36,345 nt of DNA from Bacillota bacterium (GTDB taxonomy: Bacteria; Bacillota; Bacilli; Lactobacillales; Aerococcaceae). The notes under the pieces are model-generated. The model was not told the DNA's origin. It did no database searches and saw nothing but the letters and a program-made list of their open reading frames with translations. Positions 1 to 7,697 of this stretch are shown here, one piece after another. The stretch's first letter is position 1. Each line of letters starts with the position of its first letter. The translations under genes were made by a program, and so were the position numbers. The stretch is from assembly GCA_023442905.1 (NCBI GenBank), contig JAEZWY010000134.1, positions 1 through 36,345 of the forward strand, in the 5' to 3' direction.

Positions 1-1
1 C

Positions 2-670
2 CAAGAAGCTTATGACATTATGAACAAGTACATGAAGCGTAAGAGCGGGTTAATTATTTTCTCAGGACCTGTATCCTCTGGGAAAACAACAACCATATAC
101 CAATTACTTAGAAATGCTTACCAATTAAAGGCTAGTCAAATCATAACGATAGAAGAGCCGATAGAAATTAAAGAACCAACTTTTTTGCAAACGGAAGTCA
201 ATGAAAAGGCTGATATCACCTATGATCGACTGTTAACCGCTAGTTTGCGTCACCATCCTGACATCATTCTAATTGGTGAAATTCGTAGCGAGGAAACAGC
301 TAGAATGGTAATAAGAGCTTCATTAACTGGTCATCTAGTATTAGCTACTGTCCATGCAAAGAATACTTTTGGTGTGATTGGTAGATTAAAAGAATTGGGT
401 ATTACTAATGAACAATTAGTACAAACACTACTTTTGGTCGTTGCACAACGACTAGTGCCTAAAATATCTAATCCAGTAGATAAGTTGACAGAGAAGATCG
501 CCTTATTTGAGCTACTTCATAGCGAGCAATTGAGTAGTTTTATTTTGAATCACCTTTATCCAAATAATTTTCAATCGCTCAATTTACTATTGAAGGAGGC
601 TTATACTAATGGCTACATTACGAAATCCATTATGGAAGAGTATCAATTGGAAACAATTAGCGAATACTGA
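2..670 (+). CDS. comGA: ComGA, competence pseudopilus assembly ATPase (5' truncated)
   Basis: This is the C-terminal two thirds of a type II secretion/type IV pilus GspE-family ATPase, which powers assembly of the DNA-uptake pseudopilus at the inner face of the membrane. The frame is open to the window edge, so the start lies outside. Visible motifs are the Walker A loop GPVSSGKTT, the aspartate box around ITIEEPIE, the Walker B region IILIGEIRSEETA and the His box LTGHLVLATVHAKN, in the order typical of the family. About 220 residues are present, against roughly 320-360 for a full ComGA. The stop lies 62 nt inside comGB, so the two are translationally linked. The identity is secured by the following comGB-comGG genes. 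Confidence 0.95.
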   Translation, partial: QEAYDIMNKYMKRKSGLIIFSGPVSSGKTTTIYQLLRNAYQLKASQIITIEEPIEIKEPTFLQTEVNEKADITYDRLLTASLRHHPDIILIGEIRSEETARMVIRASLTGHLVLATVHAKNTFGVIGRLKELGITNEQLVQTLLLVVAQRLVPKISNPVDKLTEKIALFELLHSEQLSSFILNHLYPNNFQSLNLLLKEAYTNGYITKSIMEEYQLETISEY

Positions 671-1688
671 AATCACATCGACTTGGAACCCCCAATTACA
701 GGCAAGTGTACTCTTATATGTTGCTGAAATGCTCCAAGAAGGCTTTCCAATGCTAGAAATTTTTGACTTTTTAATGATCATTTTTCCTAAACAAGCAATT
801 TCATTTAGGAAAATGAGCACAGGTTTTTCAGCTGGCCAATATTTTTACCAGGTTATACATATCATGAAAATTAATGGAAATGTAGCTTATCAGATTCAGG
901 TTGCAGAAGCGTATGGTCAATTTGGTTTAGGCCTAGAAGTAATTGCAAAGTACATTCAAGAACGTGATCAACAGATGAAGAAACTAAAAGGTGTATTGAT
1001 TTATCCGTTGGTACTAATTGTTTTAATGATTGGGATGTTATTTGGACTACGTATATTTCTTTTGCCTCAATTGGAGACGATGTCAGTGGGCGAAAATAAC
1101 GGTTTATTAACTAGTTTATTAGTTATTTTGCAAGAGCTACCTTTAATCGTCATAGGATTCATAATAGCTATATTAACTATCCTTATTCTCTATTATTTTT
1201 GGAAGAAGCGGACTAACCCATTAGATAGGGCAAAATTATATGTGAAATTACCGGTTGTAGGCAAGATTTGTAGAATTTACTATACACAATTTTTTGCTTA
1301 CGAATTTAGCCAACTCTTTAAGATAGGCTATTCGGTCAGACAAATCACTGAATCATTAATGAATCAAAATGAAGTGGGTTTTTTACAGGCATTTGGTGAA
1401 TATTTAGATAAAAGATATCATCAAGGTGTGTCATTTGCAGATAGTTTAAGAGCAGTAAATGTATTTACTCATGAATTTCCAGCGATAGTTATCCAGGGTG
1501 AGTTGTTGAATCAATTAGCGGTTAAGACAAGACTGTACAGTGAAAGGACCCTGAGACTCTTATATGAAACTATTGATAAACGAATCAAAATGATTCAATC
1601 CATTCTATTTATTAGCGTCGCCGTATGCGTGGTGATGGTTTATTTAATTTTAATGTTACCCATGCTGACAATGTTAGAAACACTATAA
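609..1688 (+). CDS. comGB: ComGB, pseudopilus platform membrane protein
   Basis: Polytopic membrane protein of the GspF/PilC family that forms the platform on which the competence pseudopilus is built. The 359-residue length fits the family. It shows two GspF-like repeats: a first cytoplasmic helical domain, then hydrophobic stretches near residues 130-155 and 175-198, a second cytoplasmic repeat, and a C-terminal membrane segment ending in LMLPMLTMLETL. The ATG is preceded by a strong GAAGGAGG ribosome binding site placed inside the end of comGA, which supports this start despite the long 62-nt overlap. It is followed 12 nt later by comGC in the same operon. Confidence 0.93.
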   Translation: MATLRNPLWKSINWKQLANTEITSTWNPQLQASVLLYVAEMLQEGFPMLEIFDFLMIIFPKQAISFRKMSTGFSAGQYFYQVIHIMKINGNVAYQIQVAEAYGQFGLGLEVIAKYIQERDQQMKKLKGVLIYPLVLIVLMIGMLFGLRIFLLPQLETMSVGENNGLLTSLLVILQELPLIVIGFIIAILTILILYYFWKKRTNPLDRAKLYVKLPVVGKICRIYYTQFFAYEFSQLFKIGYSVRQITESLMNQNEVGFLQAFGEYLDKRYHQGVSFADSLRAVNVFTHEFPAIVIQGELLNQLAVKTRLYSERTLRLLYETIDKRIKMIQSILFISVAVCVVMVYLILMLPMLTMLETL

Positions 1689-1700
1689 GGAGAATTTATT

Positions 1701-2015
1701 ATGAAAAAAGTATTTGCTGACTTGGTTATAAAGTGCCGAAAAAATAAAGCGTTTACATTAATAGAGATGGTTCTGGTCTTATTTATTGTAGCAGCCTTGC
1801 TACTGCTCATTATACCGAATATGTCAGAACAAGCAAGTAGTGCAAAATCTAAGACGGATAAAGCACTGGTTGAAACAATTGAAACGCAAAAGCAATTATA
1901 TTTACTAGAAAATAACGACGAACAAAACGTGACAGCTGAGCTGCTAGAAAATGAAGGCTATATTACCGAAGACCAATTAAATAAATATAATGCCATAGAG
2001 AAAAAAGTAGATTAG
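1701..2015 (+). CDS. comGC: ComGC, major competence pseudopilin
   Basis: Major pseudopilin of the DNA-uptake machine. The N-terminus has a class III (prepilin) signal: a short basic leader, then KAFTLIEM and a hydrophobic helix of about 20 residues (VLVLFIVAALLLLIIP). Cleavage by the prepilin peptidase ComC would occur between Ala and Phe; Ala at this position rather than Gly is usual for ComGC. The Glu at +5 of the mature protein, needed for subunit packing, is present. The 104-residue size fits. It has a good AAGGAG site just before the ATG. The prepilin peptidase itself is not in this window. Confidence 0.94.
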   Translation: MKKVFADLVIKCRKNKAFTLIEMVLVLFIVAALLLLIIPNMSEQASSAKSKTDKALVETIETQKQLYLLENNDEQNVTAELLENEGYITEDQLNKYNAIEKKVD

Positions 2016-2046
2016 AAAAATTCTAGATATTTTTGGGGGGTAGATC

Positions 2047-2484
2047 TTGAAAATTAACTTTAACAGTAAATCAGGATTTACTCTTCTTGAATTAATACTG
2101 GTGCTATTTACTTTATCATTATCACTAATACTTGCGATCCCATATGCAAAAGAAGCCAATACTCGCTATGAATCAAAAGTAATGGTGCGTAATGTCATGC
2201 AACACTTTGAATATGTCCATAAAATGACCATGATTAGAAATGGCATATACTTTGTTACTTTTAAAGCTAATACAGTAGAATTTAGGGGAGATTTAACTAA
2301 ATCTTTACCGGATGATAAAACTTTCGTATTTCCTGAAGAAACTACTTTTCAAAATATTAATAGAATTACTATAACACCTTCGGGAAATGTGGGAGCGCAA
2401 ACAATTACTTTATTTACACCGACAAAAGATTATGCCATTGTATTTCAATTAACAGGAGGACGCTACCGAGTTGAAGAAAAATAA
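2047..2484 (+). CDS. comGD: ComGD, minor competence pseudopilin
   Basis: Minor pseudopilin with a prepilin signal SGFTLLELILVLFTLSLSL: Gly at -1, Phe at +1, Glu at +5 and a long hydrophobic helix. The 145-residue length and the beta-rich C-terminal region (residues ~80-145) suit ComGD. I place the start at a TTG codon behind a G-rich ribosome binding site (GGGGGGT), since no ATG lies suitably upstream of the prepilin leader. The 3' end overlaps comGE by 14 nt. Assignment as ComGD rather than another minor pseudopilin rests on operon position. Confidence 0.88.
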   Translation: MKINFNSKSGFTLLELILVLFTLSLSLILAIPYAKEANTRYESKVMVRNVMQHFEYVHKMTMIRNGIYFVTFKANTVEFRGDLTKSLPDDKTFVFPEETTFQNINRITITPSGNVGAQTITLFTPTKDYAIVFQLTGGRYRVEEK

Positions 2485-2785
2485 ATATATACGTTCAAAC
2501 TGTATCGATAAAAAGAGTAAACGGGGTTTTATGTTGGTAGAGTCTCTTATCGGGATCTTTCTGATAGGTTCAATGGTAGTTTTATTAGTTGCAAATCAAC
2601 AAATTCAAATCCGAAAATTAGTCGAGAGTGAAGCTTCATTAAGTCAGAGTCGTGAACAGTTTCATCAATTAAATGCAGTTCAATTTGGAGCTAGTATTCA
2701 TGAAGGGATTAGCATAGATTTAGCTAAAGGAGTGCTGGAGGATTATCGATATGATAAAGCCGAGAAATTTAAGATTCAAAACTAA
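2471..2785 (+). CDS. comGE: ComGE, minor competence pseudopilin
   Basis: Small pseudopilin-like protein of 104 residues. After a basic leader it has RGFMLVESLIGIFLIGSMVV, a class III signal with Gly(-1), Phe(+1) and Glu(+5), then a short soluble tail. The TTG start is preceded by AGGAGG within the end of comGD, so the two are coupled. Its 3' end overlaps comGF by 35 nt. The name comes from position in the operon; ComGE proteins are poorly conserved in sequence. Confidence 0.82.
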   Translation: MKKNKYIRSNCIDKKSKRGFMLVESLIGIFLIGSMVVLLVANQQIQIRKLVESEASLSQSREQFHQLNAVQFGASIHEGISIDLAKGVLEDYRYDKAEKFKIQN

Positions 2786-3236
2786 CTCAAGATATACAAA
2801 GTATAAAGCAGGATTTACCTTGCTCGAAGTAGTTTATGGCCTGTTTTTTTATGCAATCATTCAGTTCACTTTTATAGCAGTTATGGGCTTAGAAATGGAT
2901 ATTTATCGATACTTTGAGAAAATCGCTTACGATGATTTTGACGTCTTTTCATTTCAATTTTTAGAAGATCATAGTCAGGCCAAACTTGTCTCTTCCACAG
3001 CACATAGTCTTTCACTAATTGAAGACAAAAAAATAGGTGTATTTCGTTATCAGAAGGCAAAAGGAAATACTGACTGGATTGTATACCGGTTAAATGGTGG
3101 CTATGAGCCGAAAATTCCTAATGCTAATAGTTTAAATGTTAAAGAACTAACAGCTAGTAATTATTTGTTTACTGTCATTCTATCTGACAGTAAAGAGTAT
3201 CAAGTACTTTTGCCTTTAGAAAAAGGTGACAATTAG
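2751..3236 (+). CDS. comGF: ComGF, minor competence pseudopilin
   Basis: Pseudopilin of 161 residues. The prepilin signal AGFTLLEVVYGLFFYAII (Gly -1, Phe +1, Glu +5) follows a 20-residue basic leader that is longer than in its neighbours. The soluble part contains the FQFLEDHSQAK and YRLNGGYEP stretches that resemble the ComGF family core. A GGAGG site precedes the ATG inside comGE. The stop codon is immediately followed by the ATG of comGG, so translation is likely coupled. Confidence 0.87.
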   Translation: MIKPRNLRFKTNSRYTKYKAGFTLLEVVYGLFFYAIIQFTFIAVMGLEMDIYRYFEKIAYDDFDVFSFQFLEDHSQAKLVSSTAHSLSLIEDKKIGVFRYQKAKGNTDWIVYRLNGGYEPKIPNANSLNVKELTASNYLFTVILSDSKEYQVLLPLEKGDN

Positions 3237-3737
3237 ATGAGAAAAAGTGGGTTTATATTATTTACCTCATTGTTATATATGTCTATTCTTACTATTATAT
3301 ATTTAGTAAATCTAAATATGTATAGTAGTCAAATTAAACTGAATGAAGAAATACGTTCTTCTTATCAGGCACAAATACTCTCAAGACTTGCAGTTGAACA
3401 TATTATTGCTAAGCAAAAGCTTGATTCAGCCAAGAATTTAGAGGATAGTAATGGTATGTTAATAGAAGGAAGTAACGAAAGTAAAGAAATAAAAGAGGGA
3501 ATCAATGGAACTGAAATCGATTCAACTGGGGTTAATCAAAGGAAACAATTAGATGAAAAAGTTAACACTACAAATGAAAAGATATTAACTGATGGAGAAT
3601 GGACAAAGGTTTTTAATAAAGGAAGTGTGCTTGTAGAACTAAAGAATGGTCGATTTAATACTAGCGTTACATTAGTAAAAAATAGTTTTCAATATACTTA
3701 CAAAGATATACCCTATGATAAAAGAAAAGATAAATAA
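3237..3737 (+). CDS. comGG: ComGG, minor competence pseudopilin
   Basis: Last gene of the comG operon, 166 residues. It begins with a very short basic leader (MRKSG) and a hydrophobic helix FILFTSLLYMSILTIIYLV. Like other ComGG proteins it lacks the +5 Glu of the other pseudopilins. The middle (residues ~60-115) is a hydrophilic, low-complexity Glu/Asn/Lys stretch, and the C-terminus is beta-like (KGSVLVELKNGRFN). The ATG directly abuts the comGF stop. No clear GC-rich terminator follows. The assignment relies on position and the missing Glu5. Confidence 0.78.
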   Translation: MRKSGFILFTSLLYMSILTIIYLVNLNMYSSQIKLNEEIRSSYQAQILSRLAVEHIIAKQKLDSAKNLEDSNGMLIEGSNESKEIKEGINGTEIDSTGVNQRKQLDEKVNTTNEKILTDGEWTKVFNKGSVLVELKNGRFNTSVTLVKNSFQYTYKDIPYDKRKDK

Positions 3738-3794
3738 TATATTATGATTAAATTCAAGAGAGTTAGAAACGAAATAAGGGTGGGTAAAGGCAAG

Positions 3795-3823
3795 TTTCAT
3801 TAAAAGCTGAGATATGCTATACT
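3795..3823 (+). promoter_or_regulatory. Putative promoter of the M24 peptidase gene
   Basis: TTTCAT (3795-3800), a 17-nt spacer and TATACT (3818-3823) preceded by TG at 3815-3816 form an extended -10 promoter about 60 nt before the TTG start. It separates the peptidase/efp region from the comG operon. Confidence 0.55.
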
Positions 3824-3884
3824 AATTGAGCTATAAAAGTGATTCTATTTAGAGAGATAGATTAGTCAATACGAGGTGAAAAGT

Positions 3885-4964
3885 TTGGAAAAGAGAATAA
3901 GTGCTTTGCAAGAAAGCATGGCAGCTGAAGGTATTAATGCATACTATGTCACTGACCCTTTTAACTTAAGATATATCAGTGGATTCACTGGAACAAGTGG
4001 TACAGCATTAATTACTTCGAATAATGCTTACTTCATCACAGATTTTAGATACAGAGAACAAGCGAAAGCGCAGTGTATAGGTTTTGAAATTATCATTGCT
4101 GGTGGATCAGCAGCACATACTAGTCCTTTAAGATTCGTACAATCTGTAGTGGTAAATGAGAACCTGGGTCAATTAGGTTATGAAGAAGAATATATGACAG
4201 TAGCGAAGTTTGATGAGCTAGAAGATATTGTTTCTGCTCGTTTAATTCCAGCATCTGGTATGATAGAAGCTTTACGTCAGACTAAAGATGAAGAGGAAAT
4301 GGCTACTATTCAACGTGCTTGTGAAATTGCTGATGCAGCTTTTGACCATATCTTAGACTTTATTAAAGTTGGGATGACTGAAATTGAGGTCGCAAATGAA
4401 TTAGATTTCTATATGCGAAGCCAAGGCGCTAGTGGTGTATCCTTTGAAACGATTGTTGCTTCAGGCTATCGTTCTGCGATGCCACATGGTGTTGCTTCTG
4501 AAAAAGTAATTGAAGCAGGGGATATCGTTACCATGGATTATGGTTGTTACTATAATGGATATGTTTCTGACATTACTAGAACGATTGCTGTAGGCGAACC
4601 TACAAGTAAAATGAAAGAGATTTATGATATTGTCTTTCAAGCTAACCAGCTCGTAAATGAGCAAGCGAAAGCTGGCATGACTGGTGAAGAAATGGACGCA
4701 ATCGCACGTGATTTTATAGCTAGCCATGGCTATGGAGACGACTTTGGACATTCACTTGGGCACTCTATTGGTTTAGATATCCATGAGTCACCAAATGCAA
4801 GTATGCATAATAAACAAGTACTGAAAGCAAATACAATTATCACTAATGAGCCAGGTATTTATCTAGAGGGTATCGGTGGCGTAAGAATTGAAGATGATTT
4901 GATTCTGATGGAGGATGGTAATAAAGTACTTACTCACTCACCACGCCATCTAATTATCGTATAA
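3885..4964 (+). CDS. Xaa-Pro aminopeptidase/dipeptidase, M24 family (YqhT-like)
   Basis: Cytosolic metallopeptidase that removes an N-terminal residue preceding proline. It has an N-terminal creatinase-like domain (residues ~1-125) and a C-terminal pita-bread catalytic domain. The five metal ligands of M24 enzymes are recognisable: Asp in MDYG, Asp in SDITRT, His in GHSLGHSIG, Glu in NEPGIY and Glu in RIEDD. The longest frame starts with a GTG at 3876, but that GTG is part of the Shine-Dalgarno sequence GAGGTG. The TTG at 3885, 6 nt downstream, is the better start and gives MEKRISAL..., matching the N-terminus I recall for B. subtilis YqhT; length 359. efp follows, as in Bacillus. Whether it acts as a tripeptidase or dipeptidase is not decidable here. 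Confidence 0.92.
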   Translation: MEKRISALQESMAAEGINAYYVTDPFNLRYISGFTGTSGTALITSNNAYFITDFRYREQAKAQCIGFEIIIAGGSAAHTSPLRFVQSVVVNENLGQLGYEEEYMTVAKFDELEDIVSARLIPASGMIEALRQTKDEEEMATIQRACEIADAAFDHILDFIKVGMTEIEVANELDFYMRSQGASGVSFETIVASGYRSAMPHGVASEKVIEAGDIVTMDYGCYYNGYVSDITRTIAVGEPTSKMKEIYDIVFQANQLVNEQAKAGMTGEEMDAIARDFIASHGYGDDFGHSLGHSIGLDIHESPNASMHNKQVLKANTIITNEPGIYLEGIGGVRIEDDLILMEDGNKVLTHSPRHLIIV

Positions 4965-4981
4965 TTTCGCGTAGATGAACG

Positions 4982-5016
4982 AATGCATCCGACTTTTTGA
5001 GCCAGGATGCATTTTA
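4982..5016 (+). terminator. Hairpin after the M24 peptidase gene, possible weak terminator
   Basis: A perfect 9-bp inverted repeat (AATGCATCC at 4982-4990, GGATGCATT at 5005-5013) with a 14-nt loop is followed by only a short T run. It sits between the peptidase stop and the efp promoter and may give partial termination. Confidence 0.5.
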
Positions 5017-5019
5017 ATG

Positions 5020-5028
5020 TGTTATAAT
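5020..5028 (+). promoter_or_regulatory. Extended -10 promoter of efp
   Basis: TGTTATAAT (5020-5028) is a perfect extended -10 element 35 nt before the efp ATG. No good -35 box is seen at standard spacing, which is usual for extended -10 promoters. Confidence 0.6.
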
Positions 5029-5062
5029 TTTAGTAAGATTAAATTTTTTAGGAGATGTAAAT

Positions 5063-5623
5063 ATGATTACAACAAACGATTTTAAAACAGGCTTAACGAT
5101 TCAAGATAACGGCAACTTATTCCGTGTTGTGGAGTTCCAACATGTTAAACCGGGTAAAGGGTCTGCTTTCGTGCGTTCAAAATTAAAAAACTTACGAACT
5201 GGTGCATTGTTAGATAAAACTTGGCGTGCAGGTGAAAAAGTAGAAACTGCTCATATTGAAAACCGCGACATGCAATATTTATATGCGGATGGTGATATGC
5301 ACGTATTTATGGATAATGAAACGTATGAACAAATCGAAATTCCTGCAAACCAAATTAAAGATGAGTTGAAATTCATGTTAGAAAATATGGAAGTAAAAGT
5401 CATCACTTTTGGTGCTGAAGTTTTAGGTGTTGAATTACCAAAAACTGTTGAATTAGTAGTTACTGAGACTGAGCCTGGAATCAAGGGAGATACTGCTTCA
5501 GGTGGTTCAAAACCAGCTACAATGGAAACAGGCGTAGTAGTTAATGTACCATTCTTTGTTAACGCTGGTGATAAATTAGTGATTAATACTACTGATGGTG
5601 GAGAGTATATTTCACGCGCGTAA
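5063..5623 (+). CDS. efp: Elongation factor P
   Basis: Translation factor that binds between the ribosomal P and E sites and helps form peptide bonds in proline stretches. The 186-residue length is typical. It has the KOW-like N-terminal domain with the loop KPGKGSAFVR, whose Lys32 sits at the position modified in some bacteria, then two OB-fold domains, including the conserved TETEPGIKGDTASGGSKPA segment. The ATG follows a GGAGATG-type site. Neither an EpmA-type ligase nor a YmfI-type modification enzyme is in this window, so modification of Lys32 is unknown. asp23 follows after 23 nt, probably in the same transcript. Confidence 0.98.
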   Translation: MITTNDFKTGLTIQDNGNLFRVVEFQHVKPGKGSAFVRSKLKNLRTGALLDKTWRAGEKVETAHIENRDMQYLYADGDMHVFMDNETYEQIEIPANQIKDELKFMLENMEVKVITFGAEVLGVELPKTVELVVTETEPGIKGDTASGGSKPATMETGVVVNVPFFVNAGDKLVINTTDGGEYISRA

Positions 5624-5646
5624 TTTGATATAAGGAGTGAACGACA

Positions 5647-6021
5647 ATGGCTGACAAAATTGAAGCATACAAGCATAATCAAGTGCAAGCTACTGGTGCA
5701 ATTGAAATTGCTCCTCAAGTAATCGAGAATATTGCCGCAGCAACTGCCTTACAAAGTGAAGGCGTTCGGGCAATTAAACGTGCGAACAAGACAATTCAAG
5801 ATGTTTTCCAACGTGATGCCGGAGTAATTCTTTATCAAAATGATCAAAATGAAATGGTACTAGACATGTCTGTTGAATTATATTTTGGCTCTGCAGTTAT
5901 TGCGGTTGCTCAAAATATTCAAACACAGGTAATCGATCAAGTGAAATTTATGACAGATATTACGATTGATGTCGTGAATGTGCATGTAACGAACTTATCT
6001 ATGGAAAAAACAAGTAAATAA
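5647..6021 (+). CDS. Asp23/Gls24 family envelope stress response protein (YqhY-like)
   Basis: Small Asp23/DUF322 family protein of 124 residues. The family core (GAIEIAPQVIENIAAATAL, then DVFQRDAGVILYQ, and the C-terminal DITIDVVNVHVTNLSM) is evident. Members are cytosolic and linked to cell envelope homeostasis; in Bacillus the equivalent gene yqhY lies beside accBC and has been linked to fatty acid synthesis. Here accB and accC are absent and asp23 lies directly between efp and nusB, with 23 and 21 nt gaps, so these three probably form one operon. Confidence 0.9.
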   Translation: MADKIEAYKHNQVQATGAIEIAPQVIENIAAATALQSEGVRAIKRANKTIQDVFQRDAGVILYQNDQNEMVLDMSVELYFGSAVIAVAQNIQTQVIDQVKFMTDITIDVVNVHVTNLSMEKTSK

Positions 6022-6042
6022 ATCGTATTAAGGGGAACAAGT

Positions 6043-6675
6043 ATGAAATTAGGGTTATCACAAATTAGAGAACTCGCTGTATTAATATCTTATGAACAAG
6101 AGTTCAATCCACAACTTTCTTTAGAAAGTGCCTTCAACCATATTCTTCAAAATCATAAGAAGTTGGGTCAGAAGGTTAACTTTGAAGAATTAACAGAAGA
6201 AGAATTTATTGAGTATGAAAACCATGCAATTAAGTTGAAGGATAGTATTGAGAATTTTTCAACAAAAAATCATTTTGATAAATTACCGGATGTTACTGAA
6301 GTTGTGACTGTTCCCGCTTATTTACGTACATTAGTAGAAGGTGTTAAAGCAAATCGCTTTGAAATAGATCAAATGATTGATAACCATATCCATGGTAACT
6401 GGTCGGTACAACGTTTAGAGTTAGTAAACCTTCAAATTTTACGCGTTGCAGTATTTGAATTACTATTTACAGAAGAAGAAACAGTTCCGCAAGTTGTTGC
6501 GGTTAATGAAGCAATTGAGTTAGCTAAACTTTATTCAGACGACCGTGCGCGTAAGTTTATCAATGGTATTTTATCAAATATCTTAGCAGATCTAAAAGCC
6601 AACAAAGATGTTGAAAGCAAAGATATAAACGGTGAGAACAAAACGGATGTAAGCGATGAAAATTCACCTGAATAA
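6043..6675 (+). CDS. nusB: Transcription antitermination factor NusB, long form
   Basis: All-helical RNA-binding protein that pairs with NusE (S10) to allow rRNA operon antitermination. The family signature lies in the C-terminal half: NWSVQRLELVNLQILRVAVFE, then PQVVAVNEAIELAKLYS and the FINGILSNIL stretch. At 210 residues it is well over the usual 130-150. The extra length comes from a longer middle part (residues ~45-100) and an acidic, probably disordered C-terminal tail (last ~20 residues, rich in Asp, Glu, Asn and Lys). A strong palindromic terminator follows, so nusB ends the efp-asp23-nusB unit. Confidence 0.95.
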   Translation: MKLGLSQIRELAVLISYEQEFNPQLSLESAFNHILQNHKKLGQKVNFEELTEEEFIEYENHAIKLKDSIENFSTKNHFDKLPDVTEVVTVPAYLRTLVEGVKANRFEIDQMIDNHIHGNWSVQRLELVNLQILRVAVFELLFTEEETVPQVVAVNEAIELAKLYSDDRARKFINGILSNILADLKANKDVESKDINGENKTDVSDENSPE

Positions 6676-6693
6676 TAGTTTTGAGTGTTAGAG

Positions 6694-6718
6694 GCCGGGA
6701 CTTAAGTCCCGGCTTTTT
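6694..6718 (+). terminator. Intrinsic terminator after nusB
   Basis: A perfect palindrome GCCGGGACTTAAGTCCCGGC (6694-6713) is followed by TTTTT. It folds into an 8-10 bp GC-rich stem and is one of the clearest terminators in the window. Confidence 0.92.
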
Positions 6719-6753
6719 AAAATTCGTGGTATGTGATTATTAATTTATATAGG

Positions 6754-6770
6754 TATAATTTGATTATAAT
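6754..6770 (+). promoter_or_regulatory. Probable folD promoter region
   Basis: Two TATAAT hexamers (6754-6759 and 6765-6770) lie in an AT-rich stretch about 80 nt before folD. Neither has a convincing -35 box. A new promoter is expected here because a strong terminator lies just upstream. Confidence 0.35.
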
Positions 6771-6845
6771 ACCAGCACATGACTATTATTATAGTGAAAC
6801 ATTCGATATACTTGTTACATTACAAAATGAATAAGGTGGGTAATC

Positions 6846-7697
6846 ATGATAGAAATTCGTTCAAAAGAATATGTTAAAGTACAAACTGATTTATTAAAAC
6901 AGAGAGTTAGTGAACTAAAAGATAACGGTATTCATCCGAAAATAGTGATTATTCTTTGTGGTGACGATGAAGCAAGTGCATCATATGCACGAACTAAAAC
7001 TAAATTTGCTGATAAAATTGGTGTAGCACACGAATTAATTTCTTGTCCAAATGAAACAACAACTGAGGAATTATTAGCAATCATTAAACGTTTTAATGAA
7101 GATGACAGTGTACAAGGCATCATGATTGAAATGCCATTACCAAAACAAATTGATTCTCAAAAAATCAATGTTGCAATTGATCCAGATAAAGATTTAGATG
7201 CTATCCACCCAATACATTTGGGGAATTTACTAGCAGGTAATCAGAGTCGTGTACCGAATACACCACTTTCGGCAATTACATTGATGGATGAAGTGAATAC
7301 GACTTTTAAAGGTAAGAGAGCAGTAATGATTGGTCGGTCAACTATCGTAGGTAAACCTTTAGCCGAATTAATGTTGCAACGTGGAGCTACGGTTACGCTT
7401 GCCCACAGTCAAACCGAAAATATGGCTGAATTGACTCGTTCAGCGGATATAATTTGTGTGGCCGTTGGTATTCCAAAATTTTTAACTGCGGATATGGTTT
7501 CACCAGGAACTACAGTTATTGATATCGGTACAACTTATGATGAGACTGGTAAAGTATCTGGAGATGTAGACTATGAAAATGTAGCAGAAAAAACACATGC
7601 CATTACCCCAGTTCCAGGAGGAGTTGGACCAGTTACTAAGCTAATGGTATTTAAACAGATGATTGATAGATTAGAGGAAGTGGCGGATATTGTCTGA
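6846..7697 (+). CDS. folD: FolD, methylene-THF dehydrogenase/methenyl-THF cyclohydrolase
   Basis: Cytosolic bifunctional enzyme that interconverts 5,10-methylene-THF and 10-formyl-THF with NADP. The 283-residue length fits. The catalytic YxxxK motif is present (Tyr47...Lys51 in SYARTK), as are the Rossmann nucleotide site VMIGRSTIVGKPLA and the C-terminal PVPGGVGPVTKLMV. Two conserved sites differ from the usual form: GILVQLPLP reads GIMIEMPLP, putting Glu95 in place of the usual Gln, and DVDGFHP reads DLDAIHP. The 3' end overlaps xseA by 8 nt, so folD, xseA, xseB and ispA form a tight operon as in other Bacilli. Confidence 0.96.
   Translation: MIEIRSKEYVKVQTDLLKQRVSELKDNGIHPKIVIILCGDDEASASYARTKTKFADKIGVAHELISCPNETTTEELLAIIKRFNEDDSVQGIMIEMPLPKQIDSQKINVAIDPDKDLDAIHPIHLGNLLAGNQSRVPNTPLSAITLMDEVNTTFKGKRAVMIGRSTIVGKPLAELMLQRGATVTLAHSQTENMAELTRSADIICVAVGIPKFLTADMVSPGTTVIDIGTTYDETGKVSGDVDYENVAEKTHAITPVPGGVGPVTKLMVFKQMIDRLEEVADIV

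Noticed and set aside
5251..5718. A 155-codon minus-strand frame opposite efp and asp23
   Set aside because: It lies across two certain genes, has no recognisable domain and no ribosome binding site context; it is a shadow frame.
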